This document shows, piece after piece, positions 43,976 through 52,824 of a DNA stretch of 64,000 nucleotides (positions are counted from its first letter, which is position 1; each line of letters opens with the position of its first letter). Both the position numbers and the translations under genes were made by a program. Where the stretch lies: positions 25,283 to 89,282 of the forward strand of contig CACDWG010000010.1 of the NCBI GenBank assembly GCA_902556425.1, written 5' to 3'. This DNA comes from UBA4421 sp002704225 (GTDB lineage Bacteria > Pseudomonadota > Gammaproteobacteria > Pseudomonadales > Azotimanducaceae). Under the pieces are notes generated by a model. The model was not told the origin of the DNA, did not search any database, and saw only the letters and a program-made list of their open reading frames with translations.

Positions 43976-44063
43976 TTTTAGGGCATTCTTGAGGGTATTG
44001 CTGGTGGCGGAAGGTGCTACGAACGCCTACACAGCTTGGTTTATTGCGATAGCTGCATGTCTC

Positions 44064-44116
44064 GCACAGCATTCATAATGCTGGGGTCGGTGGTTCAAGT
44101 CCACCCGTAGCTACCA
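44064..44116 (+). repeat. attR: 53-bp direct repeat of the tRNA-Met 3' end
   Basis: Exact copy of 24393-24445, from GCACAGC through the CCA, without the 5' half of a tRNA. It marks the far end of the island and was the 3' end of the original tRNA gene or came with the element. Confidence 0.93.
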
Positions 44117-44121
44117 ACTCG

Positions 44122-44144
44122 ATTTCTGCGCGAAGCGCAGAAAT
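44122..44144 (+). other. Perfect hairpin just outside attR
   Basis: ATTTCTGCGC-GAA-GCGCAGAAAT is a perfect 10-bp stem with a 3-base loop, five bases after attR. It may be the original terminator or 3' processing signal of tRNA-Met, now separated from the gene by the island. There is no T-run. Confidence 0.5.
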
Positions 44145-44280
44145 AGTGCTACCTACAATCCCCCCCACGGCGGCAGAGGGATGGCTCGCACTCTGCTGGA
44201 AGTATCTCTGGCGCTGCTTCGCAGTCGCTCCAACAATTCCTGCCGAAGCCAGCAATAATGACGCCTCTTGACGTCGAGGG

Positions 44281-45057
44281 TTACATCAGTCCTGAGTAGC
44301 TTCCACCATCTAGCTGTAGGTTTTGTCCGGAAATAAAGCCAGCCTGCGCGCTACACAAGAACGCACAGGCGTCGGCAAATTCTTCGGGTAAACCTAGCCG
44401 GCCTGCCGCTATCGTGTCGGCTATCTGCTGGTACGCCTCATCGACACTGATGTTCTGCTGAGTTGCCAGACGCTGAGCCATGTATTGTTGTCGGCCAGTA
44501 TTGATGCGTTCAGGCAGCAGATTGTTCAGAGTGACATTGGCATGTGCAACGTCCGCGGATAATGCCTTGCTTACAGAGGTAAGCCCTGTCCTCGCGCCGG
44601 TAGATAGGCCCATGGGGGCTTTGGGTGTTTTTACCATGGCCGACGTGATGTTGACGATACGGCCAAAGCGACGCTCGACCATGCCGTCCAGCACGGCCCG
44701 TATCATCAGCAAATGCGTAATCATGTTGGCTTCGAGTGCACCGATCCAGGCATCATAATCCCAGTCTTTGAGTGCTCCCGGTGGTGGGCCGCCATTATTA
44801 GTCACCAGTATGTCGGGTTCGGGGCATTGGGCTAACAGCGCTTCTCGGGTGCTGGCCAATGTAATGTCACCGATGACACTTGAGACCTTAACGCCCGCCG
44901 ACGAGCAAGCGTCGCTAGCTTCAGCAAGCGCCTTGGGATCGCGCCCATTGAGCGTTACATTTACGCCTTCACGCGCGAGGGCGATAGCGCAGGCACGACC
45001 TAGCCCCCTGCTCGACGCGCAGATAATTGCGTGCTTACCTTGAATACCTAAGTCCAT
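44281..45057 (-). CDS. SDR-family oxidoreductase (atypical active site)
   Basis: 258 residues with the Rossmann pattern of short-chain dehydrogenases (IICASSRGLGRACAIALA, LVTNNGGPPPG, INTGRQ). The catalytic Ser is in NITSAM, but at the YxxxK position the sequence is GLSTGARTGLTSVSKAL, with no Tyr where one is expected. Database SDRs of the BKR-like subgroup share this loss. The product ends the minus-strand part of the ring-cleavage cluster and probably acts on a pathway intermediate. Substrate unknown. Confidence 0.85.
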   Translation of the reverse strand: MDLGIQGKHAIICASSRGLGRACAIALAREGVNVTLNGRDPKALAEASDACSSAGVKVSSVIGDITLASTREALLAQCPEPDILVTNNGGPPPGALKDWDYDAWIGALEANMITHLLMIRAVLDGMVERRFGRIVNITSAMVKTPKAPMGLSTGARTGLTSVSKALSADVAHANVTLNNLLPERINTGRQQYMAQRLATQQNISVDEAYQQIADTIAAGRLGLPEEFADACAFLCSAQAGFISGQNLQLDGGSYSGLM

Positions 45058-45081
45058 ATCGTTTCTTAACTAATAAATTCG

Positions 45082-45684
45082 CTAGTTATTGGTGTTTAGT
45101 GAAAAATTTCTAGAGAGGATTTTCGCTCGATCCAAAACGGCTTCTTGCTCAGCCTCGCTTACGTCGGCTACGCGTAAAATGTAAGGCTCCAATGCTGCCC
45201 ACCCTAATTCGATCGCAGCGGCGACGGCAAAACGAGCCTTAAACTCTATGGGTATCTCCTGACCGCGAAACTCCTTTGTTAGCGATCGGCGTGCCTCTAC
45301 AGGTACCGATTGGCCCGATTCGAGTTCTTTGACCGCGATATCCAGTCTGCCGTCAAGTACCAACCGCACAATGGCTTTTAAATATTGACTGTCCTCGCCG
45401 ACTGTTAGCGGCTCTGGCAACTCTGCTCCGTTCGAGCGCTCACGAGCATTTCGATAGTGATCTTGAGCGAGTTTGGTCGCAGCAGCTTCAATCAGGCCTG
45501 TTTTTCCACCGAAGTAGTGGTGAACCTGACCATGATTAACACGTGCTTTGTCCGCAACACTTCTGACGGTCATAGCGTTCGGGCCGATTTCTGCAAGCAT
45601 TTCGCAAGCAGCTTCAATCAGCGCGCTCCTGACCGCTGTGGGGCCTCGCTTGATCGCCCCTGACTCAGAGGCCGCGTTCGTCAC
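45082..45684 (-). CDS. TetR-family transcriptional regulator
   Basis: 200 residues with an N-terminal TetR HTH (AACEMLAEIGPNAMTVRSVADKARVNHGQVHHYFGGKTGLIEAAATKL). I start it at the GTG at 45684, with GGAAA six bases upstream; it then overlaps the end of the dioxygenase gene by 20 bases. A longer frame exists upstream but reads through that gene. Likely regulates the adjoining catabolic genes; a candidate operator is at 46700-46730. Confidence 0.88.
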   Translation of the reverse strand: MTNAASESGAIKRGPTAVRSALIEAACEMLAEIGPNAMTVRSVADKARVNHGQVHHYFGGKTGLIEAAATKLAQDHYRNARERSNGAELPEPLTVGEDSQYLKAIVRLVLDGRLDIAVKELESGQSVPVEARRSLTKEFRGQEIPIEFKARFAVAAAIELGWAALEPYILRVADVSEAEQEAVLDRAKILSRNFSLNTNN

Positions 45685-46672
45685 CGAATGTTTCCATGTT
45701 GATTGCCGGGCCCCATTGCGATGGTCCCATTTCAGGATGGTTCGGGTCTCCGTCCTGCATAACGTCGACGATTTGGGGTGGAACGGTGTTATCGAATACA
45801 TCTCCGTCCGTCTGATGCTCATGGATATGTCCAAACGGTGAGCGCCAGTAGTCGAATATCTGACTGCCTTGATAGTGCCGGCCAATGCCCCACTCATGTT
45901 CGTAACCCTTCTTGGTGAGAATTTCATGCCCCATAAACACATCGTCAATATTGACCATTTCGTAAGAGACGTGATTCAGGCCAGGTTTGCCCTTTGACTG
46001 CATTTGGGCGGGTAAAAAGAAAATACTGTGGTGATCTGCTGGCAGAGCGCCGCGGTCGCAACGCGAGAAAATACCCAACAGGGGCCCGCCCTCGCCGCCG
46101 GGTTTGAGCCGATCGCTGGCGATGATGCCCAGATGCGCGTGGTACCAACTCAGGCTTTCCTCCATGTCGAGGACGTTTAGGCCGCAGTGCGCATAACGTT
46201 TGATACGGGGAAAACTACCCTTACTGAATCGTTTGATTTTATTGATGCGCTGAAAGTTCTCTCGCTCTTCTCCGCCAACATTGAATTCCGGCATGGCCAG
46301 TTCGGTTTCTTGCTCGGTTTTTTCGATACCGAACACAACATGAACGTCTAAACCGTTTGGATCCTTTGAGCTGGTTCTATAGCCGCCGCCCGGCGATGTC
46401 ATGGCCTCGACAGGACCGAAGGCGTCACTACCGGCCAAAGTTTCTAAGTCTTGCATTGAGCAAGCGTGAAATGCGCTGCCAAGAAATTTCTTCGGACCCA
46501 ATGTCGAGACGTGGACATAAGGCTGAGCGCCTGCGCCGCGCATGTACAACGTGTCCTTCGTCCGATGGGCCCGTTTCATACCGAAGTCCAGCAAAAATGT
46601 TTCTTGTTTGTCTAAATCAGGCACTTGCAGAATTGGAAACGCCATATCGTCTACTTTGATGATGGGGGTCAT
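45665..46672 (-). CDS. Extradiol-type (VOC fold) ring-cleavage dioxygenase
   Basis: 335 residues in two VOC-like halves. The C-terminal half has candidate Fe(II) ligands: His in RYAHCGLNV, His in GLNHVSYEMV and Glu in HIHEHQTDGD. This is the pattern of catechol 2,3-dioxygenase/2,3-dihydroxybiphenyl dioxygenase-like enzymes. It is transcribed away from the FAD hydroxylase and would cleave the diol that the hydroxylase makes. The true substrate is not known. Confidence 0.8.
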   Translation of the reverse strand: MTPIIKVDDMAFPILQVPDLDKQETFLLDFGMKRAHRTKDTLYMRGAGAQPYVHVSTLGPKKFLGSAFHACSMQDLETLAGSDAFGPVEAMTSPGGGYRTSSKDPNGLDVHVVFGIEKTEQETELAMPEFNVGGEERENFQRINKIKRFSKGSFPRIKRYAHCGLNVLDMEESLSWYHAHLGIIASDRLKPGGEGGPLLGIFSRCDRGALPADHHSIFFLPAQMQSKGKPGLNHVSYEMVNIDDVFMGHEILTKKGYEHEWGIGRHYQGSQIFDYWRSPFGHIHEHQTDGDVFDNTVPPQIVDVMQDGDPNHPEMGPSQWGPAINMETFGDERGL

Positions 46673-46699
46673 GGTGTTGCCTCTCAGTCATTAATTTGT

Positions 46700-46730
46700 C
46701 TTGGCAGCCGCTGATGGGCTTGTTGCCAAG
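46700..46730. promoter_or_regulatory. Inverted repeat in the dioxygenase/hydroxylase divergent promoter
   Basis: CTTGGCA and TGCCAAG, 7-bp perfect arms with a 17-bp spacer, lie in the 91-base region between the divergent dioxygenase (-) and hydroxylase (+) genes. It is a candidate operator for the TetR at 45684. Confidence 0.45.
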
Positions 46731-46763
46731 TTTGCCTAGACAATTGACTAGATTCAACTCAAG

Positions 46764-48434
46764 ATGTCGGTCATTGAGAATCTGATGGGAGTGCTCGTCA
46801 TTTACGATGCCATTATTGCCGGATATGGCCCAACGGGGGCTGTCGCCGCCAACCTGCTCGGCGACGCTGGGCTGAATGTGTTGGTGGTTGAGCCCAGCCT
46901 GGAGATTTATGACATTCCTCGAGCCGTGCATTTCGACGGTGAGGTCATGCGAATTTTTCAGGCGATGGGCTTAGCCGAGGCAGCCCAGGCATTCTCGGCT
47001 CAGGGCCAAAAGCTTCGTTTCACCAATGGACGAAACTGGGATCTGTTTGAGCAAGATTTGACAGTGGTGCCAAGGCGTCACGGCTGGTTTAACAATCATT
47101 TTTTTAATCAGCCGCGCATGGAGGAGTGTCTGCGCAGCTCTTTAGTCAAACATCCGAACGTCAAAGTGCGACTCGGCTGGTCGGTGTCATCGCTGAGCCA
47201 AGCCGATGAGGGTGTGACAGTGCAACTGGTGCAGGCCGAGTTAAACCGAGTGACCGATGAGGCCGATCAACAGGCATTAGCCACGGAGGTTGTTCAAGCG
47301 CACTATCTGCTGGGCTGTGACGGTGCCGCCAGCAAGATTCGAGCTGCTTCGGATATCGCTTACGAGGATCTAGAGAGTGATGAGCCATGGCTGGTCTGTG
47401 ACTTGATGTTAGATGAGCGCGAGGATTTTGATCGATCTGCTCTGCAGATCTGCGACCCTGAGCGTCCAACGACTCTTGTTCCCTGCGAGGGCTCGCATAT
47501 TCGCTGGGAGTTTATGCTCAATGCCGATGATGAGTTTGCCGACATGGAAGAGGAAACCGTCGTGCGTAATTTGATGGCCCCTCACCTATGGCGGTTGTCA
47601 CCATCACTGACCCCCTCTGATGGGGAGCTAGTGCGGGCAAAGGTTTATCACTTTCACGCGCTTCTTGCGGAGACCTTTCAGAAAAATAGAGTGTTTTTGT
47701 TGGGGGATTCTGCCCATCAAATGCCGCCTTTTCTGGGCCAAGGTTTATGTGCTGGTATTCGAGATGCATACAATCTCAGCTGGAAATTGCGTGGGGTGGT
47801 ACGCGGCGACTATAGCCATGAAGTGCTGGCTACCTATACGTCTGAGCGGCGGCCACATGTGCAGGAGTTGATTCATATGGCGGTCGCTCATGGGGGCGTG
47901 ATTCAGGCGAAGAACCCGCTGAAAGCACTGCTAAGAGACTGCTATTTGATGTTGGGACGAGCGCTGCCTTGGTTAGTAAGTTTTTTGAAATTTGGCGAGG
48001 AGACACCCATAGGGCCCGGACTCTTTGCGACAGAGGAACGGTTTGTACCTGACGGGGTCGTAGGCAAGCTGATTCCTCAAAGCACGATGAAACTGTGCGG
48101 TGCCGATGAAGCAGAAGAGGCAATCTGGTCTGACGAGTTGCTGGGCAGCGACTATACGCTCGTGGGATTTGGCGTCGAGCCGAATGACTTGCTGCCGGAG
48201 GGACTCCGAGAGCCGTGGTTGCATACTCTCCATATTGGCCCCAACGGCTGGGCCGATGAAGTGACTGGGAACTTGACCCATTGGGCCGACAGTCATGGAA
48301 TTGCTCTGGCGCTAGTGCGCCCTGATCGCCAGATTTTTGGTGTTTGTTTGGTTGCAGCGTTGGATCCGAGGGCCGAAGTGCGTGACATTTTGAACTCGCT
48401 GCGACAGCAGTTAGGACGAAAGGATTCAGTCTAG
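46764..48434 (+). CDS. FAD-dependent aromatic hydroxylase, MhpA-like
   Basis: 556-residue flavoprotein monooxygenase of the 3-(3-hydroxyphenyl)propionate hydroxylase type. The Rossmann loop is GYGPTGAVAANLLGDAGLNVLVVEPS and the FAD-ribose/pyrophosphate motif is LLGDSAHQMPPFLGQGLCAGIRDAYNLSWKL. It presumably hydroxylates an aromatic substrate to a diol using NAD(P)H. Starts 92 bases from the divergent dioxygenase. Another possible start is the ATG at 46785. Confidence 0.87.
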   Translation: MSVIENLMGVLVIYDAIIAGYGPTGAVAANLLGDAGLNVLVVEPSLEIYDIPRAVHFDGEVMRIFQAMGLAEAAQAFSAQGQKLRFTNGRNWDLFEQDLTVVPRRHGWFNNHFFNQPRMEECLRSSLVKHPNVKVRLGWSVSSLSQADEGVTVQLVQAELNRVTDEADQQALATEVVQAHYLLGCDGAASKIRAASDIAYEDLESDEPWLVCDLMLDEREDFDRSALQICDPERPTTLVPCEGSHIRWEFMLNADDEFADMEEETVVRNLMAPHLWRLSPSLTPSDGELVRAKVYHFHALLAETFQKNRVFLLGDSAHQMPPFLGQGLCAGIRDAYNLSWKLRGVVRGDYSHEVLATYTSERRPHVQELIHMAVAHGGVIQAKNPLKALLRDCYLMLGRALPWLVSFLKFGEETPIGPGLFATEERFVPDGVVGKLIPQSTMKLCGADEAEEAIWSDELLGSDYTLVGFGVEPNDLLPEGLREPWLHTLHIGPNGWADEVTGNLTHWADSHGIALALVRPDRQIFGVCLVAALDPRAEVRDILNSLRQQLGRKDSV

Positions 48435-48442
48435 GAGGCATT

Positions 48443-49357
48443 ATGGGTTTTCGATTGGCAAATGTGGAAGGTCGGGCAGTACTGGTTGTTGGTGATCATT
48501 TTTTTGATGTAGCAGAAGCATCCGGCGGTTCACTGCCTAGCGATCCCATGCAGGCTCTCGAGTATGGTATGGCTCTGAGAGAGCTGAGCGCTAACCTTGG
48601 AGGAGGTGAGCCGACAGGAGCTCTTGCCGATGTCAGGCTTTCTGCACCGGTTCCGCGTCCTCGCAACTCCCTTGCCGTTGGGTTGAACTACAAAAATCAC
48701 GCCGAGGAATCTGGATTACCTATTCCCGATGCGCCAATGGTCTTCTGTAAATTTCCTTCCTGTATTACCGGCCCGACCGGAAACGTTGAGATGCGCAGCG
48801 ACTATGTCGACTTTGAAGGAGAATTGGTTGTTGTCATCGGCAAGGAGGCAAAACAAATTGCCGAGGAAGATGCCCTGAACTACGTGGCGGGGTTTTGCAT
48901 CGGGCAGGACATTTCCGACCGGCCAGCTCAATTCACCTCGACGCCTCCCCAATTCAATCTCGGTAAGTCATTTGATACCTATGGCCCGATTGGCCCGGTT
49001 CTGGTATCTCCCGATGCGATCGATCCAGATACCGACTTGATGCTGACGACGGAGGTTAATGGCGAGGTTCGACAGCGCGATAGTGCCAAAGATTTGATTT
49101 TCGACGTGCCTTACTTGATTGCCTACTTATCTCAGATTTTGACCCTATACCCTGGCGACCTCATCTTTACAGGCACGCCGGGTGGTGTTGGTGTCATGGA
49201 GGGGCGGTTTCTGCGCGATGGCGACCTGATTAGAACCACCATCGAGGGGTTGGGCAGTATGGAAAATCGGTGTGTTCGAGTCGCCGACCATTCCAGAGCG
49301 AGTGTCATTCCTGATGCCTTGAAATCCGCCTTGGCTAACGCCGCTAAGAACAAGTAG
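48443..49357 (+). CDS. Fumarylacetoacetate hydrolase family protein
   Basis: 304 residues. C-terminal FAH domain with GLNYKNHAEESG, FCKFPSCITGPTG, the metal-binding DFEGELVVVIGKEAK and TGTPGGVG. A strong AGGAGG lies four bases before the ATG at 48443, and the gene follows the hydroxylase by 8 bases, so they form one transcript. FAH-type enzymes hydrolyse or hydrate ring-cleavage products in catechol/meta pathways, which fits the context. Confidence 0.9.
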   Translation: MGFRLANVEGRAVLVVGDHFFDVAEASGGSLPSDPMQALEYGMALRELSANLGGGEPTGALADVRLSAPVPRPRNSLAVGLNYKNHAEESGLPIPDAPMVFCKFPSCITGPTGNVEMRSDYVDFEGELVVVIGKEAKQIAEEDALNYVAGFCIGQDISDRPAQFTSTPPQFNLGKSFDTYGPIGPVLVSPDAIDPDTDLMLTTEVNGEVRQRDSAKDLIFDVPYLIAYLSQILTLYPGDLIFTGTPGGVGVMEGRFLRDGDLIRTTIEGLGSMENRCVRVADHSRASVIPDALKSALANAAKNK

Positions 49358-49413
49358 TGGAAGTCATTGGCGCATAGAGCACTAGGGCAGCGGTGAATTT
49401 TAGGGCGAACGAT

Positions 49414-50901
49414 ATGCAGCGAATGATGATGTTAATGGTTTTGTGCATAGGGTGGGTAGCGGCTCATGCACAGCCAGCCAGCCAGCCACATATCTTGATC
49501 ATACTTGCCGACGATTTGGGCTGGAACGACGTGGGCTACCACGGTAGTCGGATTGAGACGCCAAGTATTGATCGTATTGCGCGCGAGGGCATTGAGCTTG
49601 ACCGCTTCTATGTGCAACCCACCTGTAGTCCTACGCGGGCTGGCTTGATGACCGGCAAACTGCCGATGCGATTCGGCCTCTATCGGCCAATTAACAAAAG
49701 CAGCACGAGGGGTGTGCCGCTTGCAGAGCGTCTATTGCCTGAGTATCTCGATGAGCGAGGGTATCAGTCGTTCATGGTTGGCAAGTGGCATTTGGGTCAT
49801 CACGAACGAGGCATGCTGCCCAACCAGCGAGGGTTTGAGCATTATTACGGCTCGTTAACAGGGGGAATTGGCTACTGGAACAAAGTCCATGGCGGTGGTT
49901 ACGACTGGCAAAGAAATGGCGTTACGGTCAGGGAAGGGGGTTACGTCACGCACTTGCTGGTAGATGAGATACGCACGTTAATTGAAGGCAGAGATACCGA
50001 TAAACCTAACTTTTTGTATGCTGCCTTTCAGGCACCGCATTTACCTAACGAGGCTCCAGCCCCGACGATAGATAAATACGAAACTTTGCTGGAAGGCTCG
50101 GATAATCCTCATCGCATCGTTCACGCTGCCATGGTGGATGAACTGGATCAAGCCATTGGACAGGTACTTGAGATATACGAAGAGCAAGGGATGTTAGACA
50201 ACACGTTGGTGATGTTTTTCAGTGACAACGGTGGCTTGATACAACCTGGCTCTCCGGAAACCTATACGTTCATCCAAAAAATTGGCGCCACGGCGGTTGA
50301 ATGGCTCGGCCGTCCTGTACCGTCATTTCCGCTTCCCGGTCTCGAATTTCTTGCGGCAAATACATTCGACGGCGGTAGCGACAACACGCCATTGCCCGGC
50401 GGTAAAACGATGGCGAGCGAGGGCGGTGTTCGTGTGCCTGCTGCTATTTGGTGGCCCGGTGAGTTAGATGGAGGAACACATGATCAACCGTTCACGGTCA
50501 CTGATGTACTGCCAACGCTGCTTGATGCCATCGGTGCGAAAACTGATATTCCGAAAGCTTTAGATGGGCGCAGCCAACTGGCGGCGCTTCGTGGGCAGGT
50601 TAGTGAGCACGCTGACTATGCGGTCTCGGATTTAGCGAGCGGACTCGCGATGTATCGTTGGCCATGGAAGCTGGTCGGGGTAGATGAACCAAAGCTATAC
50701 CACCTGATTGACGACCCTTTAGAGCAAACAGACTTATCCATCAGTGAGCCTGACCAACTAGCCCAGATGCAGAAGAAGATGGCCTCTTGGGGTTTCCAGG
50801 AAGATCCGGGAATACCGATCGTTGAGGCGTTACTCGACCCAGATACTTTTGGCGGTGAGGAAGACGGTCGGCCGCCTTGGGCGGAATCAACGGTGGATTG
50901 A
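49414..50901 (+). CDS. Arylsulfatase (sulfatase family S1)
   Basis: About 495 residues. A signal peptide ends near AHAQP. The Ca-binding Asp pair is in LADDLGWNDVGYHG. The catalytic cysteine C71 sits in CSPTRAGLMTG, the CxPxR motif converted to formylglycine, so activity needs a sulfatase-modifying enzyme. Other motifs include GKWHLGH. A GTG at 49393 is an alternative start. Its place after the ring-cleavage genes suggests it removes sulfate from an aromatic or other ester before degradation. Specificity unknown. Confidence 0.88.
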   Translation: MQRMMMLMVLCIGWVAAHAQPASQPHILIILADDLGWNDVGYHGSRIETPSIDRIAREGIELDRFYVQPTCSPTRAGLMTGKLPMRFGLYRPINKSSTRGVPLAERLLPEYLDERGYQSFMVGKWHLGHHERGMLPNQRGFEHYYGSLTGGIGYWNKVHGGGYDWQRNGVTVREGGYVTHLLVDEIRTLIEGRDTDKPNFLYAAFQAPHLPNEAPAPTIDKYETLLEGSDNPHRIVHAAMVDELDQAIGQVLEIYEEQGMLDNTLVMFFSDNGGLIQPGSPETYTFIQKIGATAVEWLGRPVPSFPLPGLEFLAANTFDGGSDNTPLPGGKTMASEGGVRVPAAIWWPGELDGGTHDQPFTVTDVLPTLLDAIGAKTDIPKALDGRSQLAALRGQVSEHADYAVSDLASGLAMYRWPWKLVGVDEPKLYHLIDDPLEQTDLSISEPDQLAQMQKKMASWGFQEDPGIPIVEALLDPDTFGGEEDGRPPWAESTVD

Positions 50902-51153
50902 GTCGCTGCCCCCTAATGGTGAGATCAATCACCTGCCCCAGCGACAGGTTGCGCCATCATTCAAAACCGCGATTGGTAAAACAATGTGCGGCACCATCTT
51001 TGATGTGACAACTGCCAGGTGTCGACAGAGCTCCTCCGGACTTTCGAGCGGTGAATTCCAGTAAAAGTGTATTGCTGCTCATGACGCCGTGCGGCGGCGA
51101 TTTCAGCAGCAGTTTCACAGATGGGTTGATAAGGCGATAAAGAGGCTCAGCCA

Positions 51154-51783
51154 TCAGAGATTCATCCCCATTCGATATTCGGGCGGCACGCCAAACTCCG
51201 TCGGTTTCGGTGCGCGAGTTTCGGCCAGAAGTTCTAGCCCGACAGCGCGGTAGAATTCCACGGCAGGATTATCTGAGAGAACGTCCAACTGAAACCGTTT
51301 GTAACCCTGCTCTTCTGCTCGTTTGATAGCGCCATCAATCAGGTGGTAGCCGACACGCTTGCCACGAAACTCGGGTTTCACCGCCAGCGCGTGTACGTAA
51401 TAGGTATCAGAATGCACGAAGGGGTTCAGCCAGCTGGCATGATCTGATCTTTGGAGCACACCCGGAATGTCATCAGGGTCAATGTCGCCGTCGGCGATCA
51501 GTTGTTGCCATACAGGTCCAAGTGCGGCTTGGCGTTTCTTGTATTCCGAGCCCTTCATTCCGATCTCAACGCCCATTAATTCCCCATCTTCAACCGCAAC
51601 TGTTGCAGCATCAAAACCGAAAAGTGAGCCACGGTGCCGCCAGGATCCCAGTACGATTGCATCGAACAATCCCCTTGTGCCGAAGTGGTACTCATAGGAA
51701 ATGGGTCCGGTCGACCACATGAGCTCAGGGATGTTTGGTGAAAACTGTTCGACCGTGTCATCCGTTACTGTCAGCAATTCCAA
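51154..51783 (-). CDS. GNAT-family acetyltransferase
   Basis: 209 residues. The C-terminal half has the acetyl-CoA-binding signature KPEFRGKRVGYHLIDGAIKRAEEQGYKRFQLDVLSDNPAVEFYRAVGL. It is divergent from a TetR gene and separated from it by a palindrome. Substrate unknown. Confidence 0.85.
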   Translation of the reverse strand: MELLTVTDDTVEQFSPNIPELMWSTGPISYEYHFGTRGLFDAIVLGSWRHRGSLFGFDAATVAVEDGELMGVEIGMKGSEYKKRQAALGPVWQQLIADGDIDPDDIPGVLQRSDHASWLNPFVHSDTYYVHALAVKPEFRGKRVGYHLIDGAIKRAEEQGYKRFQLDVLSDNPAVEFYRAVGLELLAETRAPKPTEFGVPPEYRMGMNL

Positions 51784-51816
51784 TCTAAGCTACTCCCATT
51801 TTATTGATGGTGTAAT

Positions 51817-51833
51817 ATAGGTCATCGACCTAT
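51817..51833. promoter_or_regulatory. Palindrome between GNAT and TetR genes
   Basis: ATAGGTC-ATC-GACCTAT, perfect 7-bp arms with a 3-base centre, lies in the 78-base divergent region. It is a candidate operator for autoregulation by the adjacent TetR protein and control of the GNAT gene. Confidence 0.6.
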
Positions 51834-51861
51834 TAATTCAATAGCCGAACATGGGGTATTA

Positions 51862-52443
51862 ATGCAGCCAGCAACTGCTAAAGGCGTTTCAACGCGAGAA
51901 CGGATATTGATTGGCGCCTGTGAGCAACTCGTGAAGCATGGATACGAAGCATTTGTTTTGCGCGATCTGGCGGAGTCGCTCGGGATGAAGCTCGGTAATC
52001 TACAGTATTACTTCAAAACGCGGGAGTCTCTGGCTTTTCATGTGATTGAGATGGAAGCGGCCAAAGACGTCGAAGTCATCGAAGGCCACTTGCAGGCTGG
52101 TGCTTCCGCGATGGCTGCTCTCGAATCTGTTGTACGTGACCTTGTCACGCGCTGGCGCGGTAGTACTTGGGGACTGTTTTCTACTCTCGCTCTATTGGCG
52201 ATGCACAACGCAGCCTTCAGAGAACTCTATACGCAGATTTACTCGAGATTTTATGCCGCACTAAAAAAACTTTTACACGAAGTGAATCCGGAACTGTCAG
52301 ATGAAGAAAATACCATTCGCGTTCGGATTATAACTTCGCTGATCGATGGATCCGCCATGCAGATTCAGGTTGGTGACATAGAACGCTTCTTGGAACGTAT
52401 CCAGCAGCAGGCGCTAGTCATCGCCATAACGAACCCAAGCTAG
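51862..52443 (+). CDS. TetR-family transcriptional regulator
   Basis: 193 residues with an N-terminal HTH (ACEQLVKHGYEAFVLRDLAESLGMKLGNLQYYFKTRESLAFHVIE). The ligand domain is unremarkable. The arrangement opposite GNAT with a palindrome in the gap is typical of local repressors. Confidence 0.9.
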   Translation: MQPATAKGVSTRERILIGACEQLVKHGYEAFVLRDLAESLGMKLGNLQYYFKTRESLAFHVIEMEAAKDVEVIEGHLQAGASAMAALESVVRDLVTRWRGSTWGLFSTLALLAMHNAAFRELYTQIYSRFYAALKKLLHEVNPELSDEENTIRVRIITSLIDGSAMQIQVGDIERFLERIQQQALVIAITNPS

Positions 52444-52824
52444 CCCGAGACGCACCGCATACGTCTCTCATCGGGCCAAACAAACTTGCCGCCAGATCTT
52501 GATATATGTGATTTCCACAGGGCGCGCCAGCCGCGATATAGCACCCGATCTGACCGGTGCGCTTAAACCCCGAGCGGTTAAGCATGCAGCGACCCCGCTG
52601 GAGCCGAATAGGATCGGTTAGCCGCTCCGCAGTATTGATGCTTGTTCAGGGTCAATGTGGGTGAAAGGGGTTCTGCAGTTATCGCCGCACGTGTTTGTTG
52701 GTCACAGCGAGCTGCGCACAAGGGAATGGCAAGAAATAAACTGGAACGAACCGCCAATGACTAAGGCCCTGCTAAAGATATCGCCGGCTTAAAGGTTCAG
52801 ATCGTTTCCTATGCCTCTCATTTT
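52444..52824. other. Intergenic region without a gene
   Basis: No credible coding frame. Just after the TetR stop lies an imperfect hairpin (GAGACG at 52447 with CGTCTC at 52462), possibly a terminator. Nothing else stands out. Confidence 0.5.

Larger units (their letters stand above)
24393..44116. mobile_element. Integrative genomic island in tRNA-Met
   Basis: The segment between two perfect 53-bp copies of the tRNA-Met 3' end is about 19.7 kb. It has a tyrosine recombinase gene directly beside the intact tRNA, two small AlpA/Xis-like HTH genes, a LexA-type box upstream of them, and a cargo of restriction and putative defence genes. The DNA looks clearly more A+T-rich than the flanking core. 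No phage structural or conjugation genes are seen, so it resembles a satellite or defence island that relies on others for transfer. Confidence 0.93.

Noticed and set aside
43890..44078. Plus-strand 62-residue frame across the right island end
   Set aside because: It runs into attR, shows no ribosome-binding site and its sequence is not protein-like beyond hydrophobic residues; it overlaps the well-supported Tat-like gene's start.
24393..44116. CRISPR array or insertion sequence in the island
   Set aside because: No regularly spaced repeats and no transposase-like frames with inverted terminal repeats were seen; the hexanucleotide repeat at 43452 is a simple tandem repeat.
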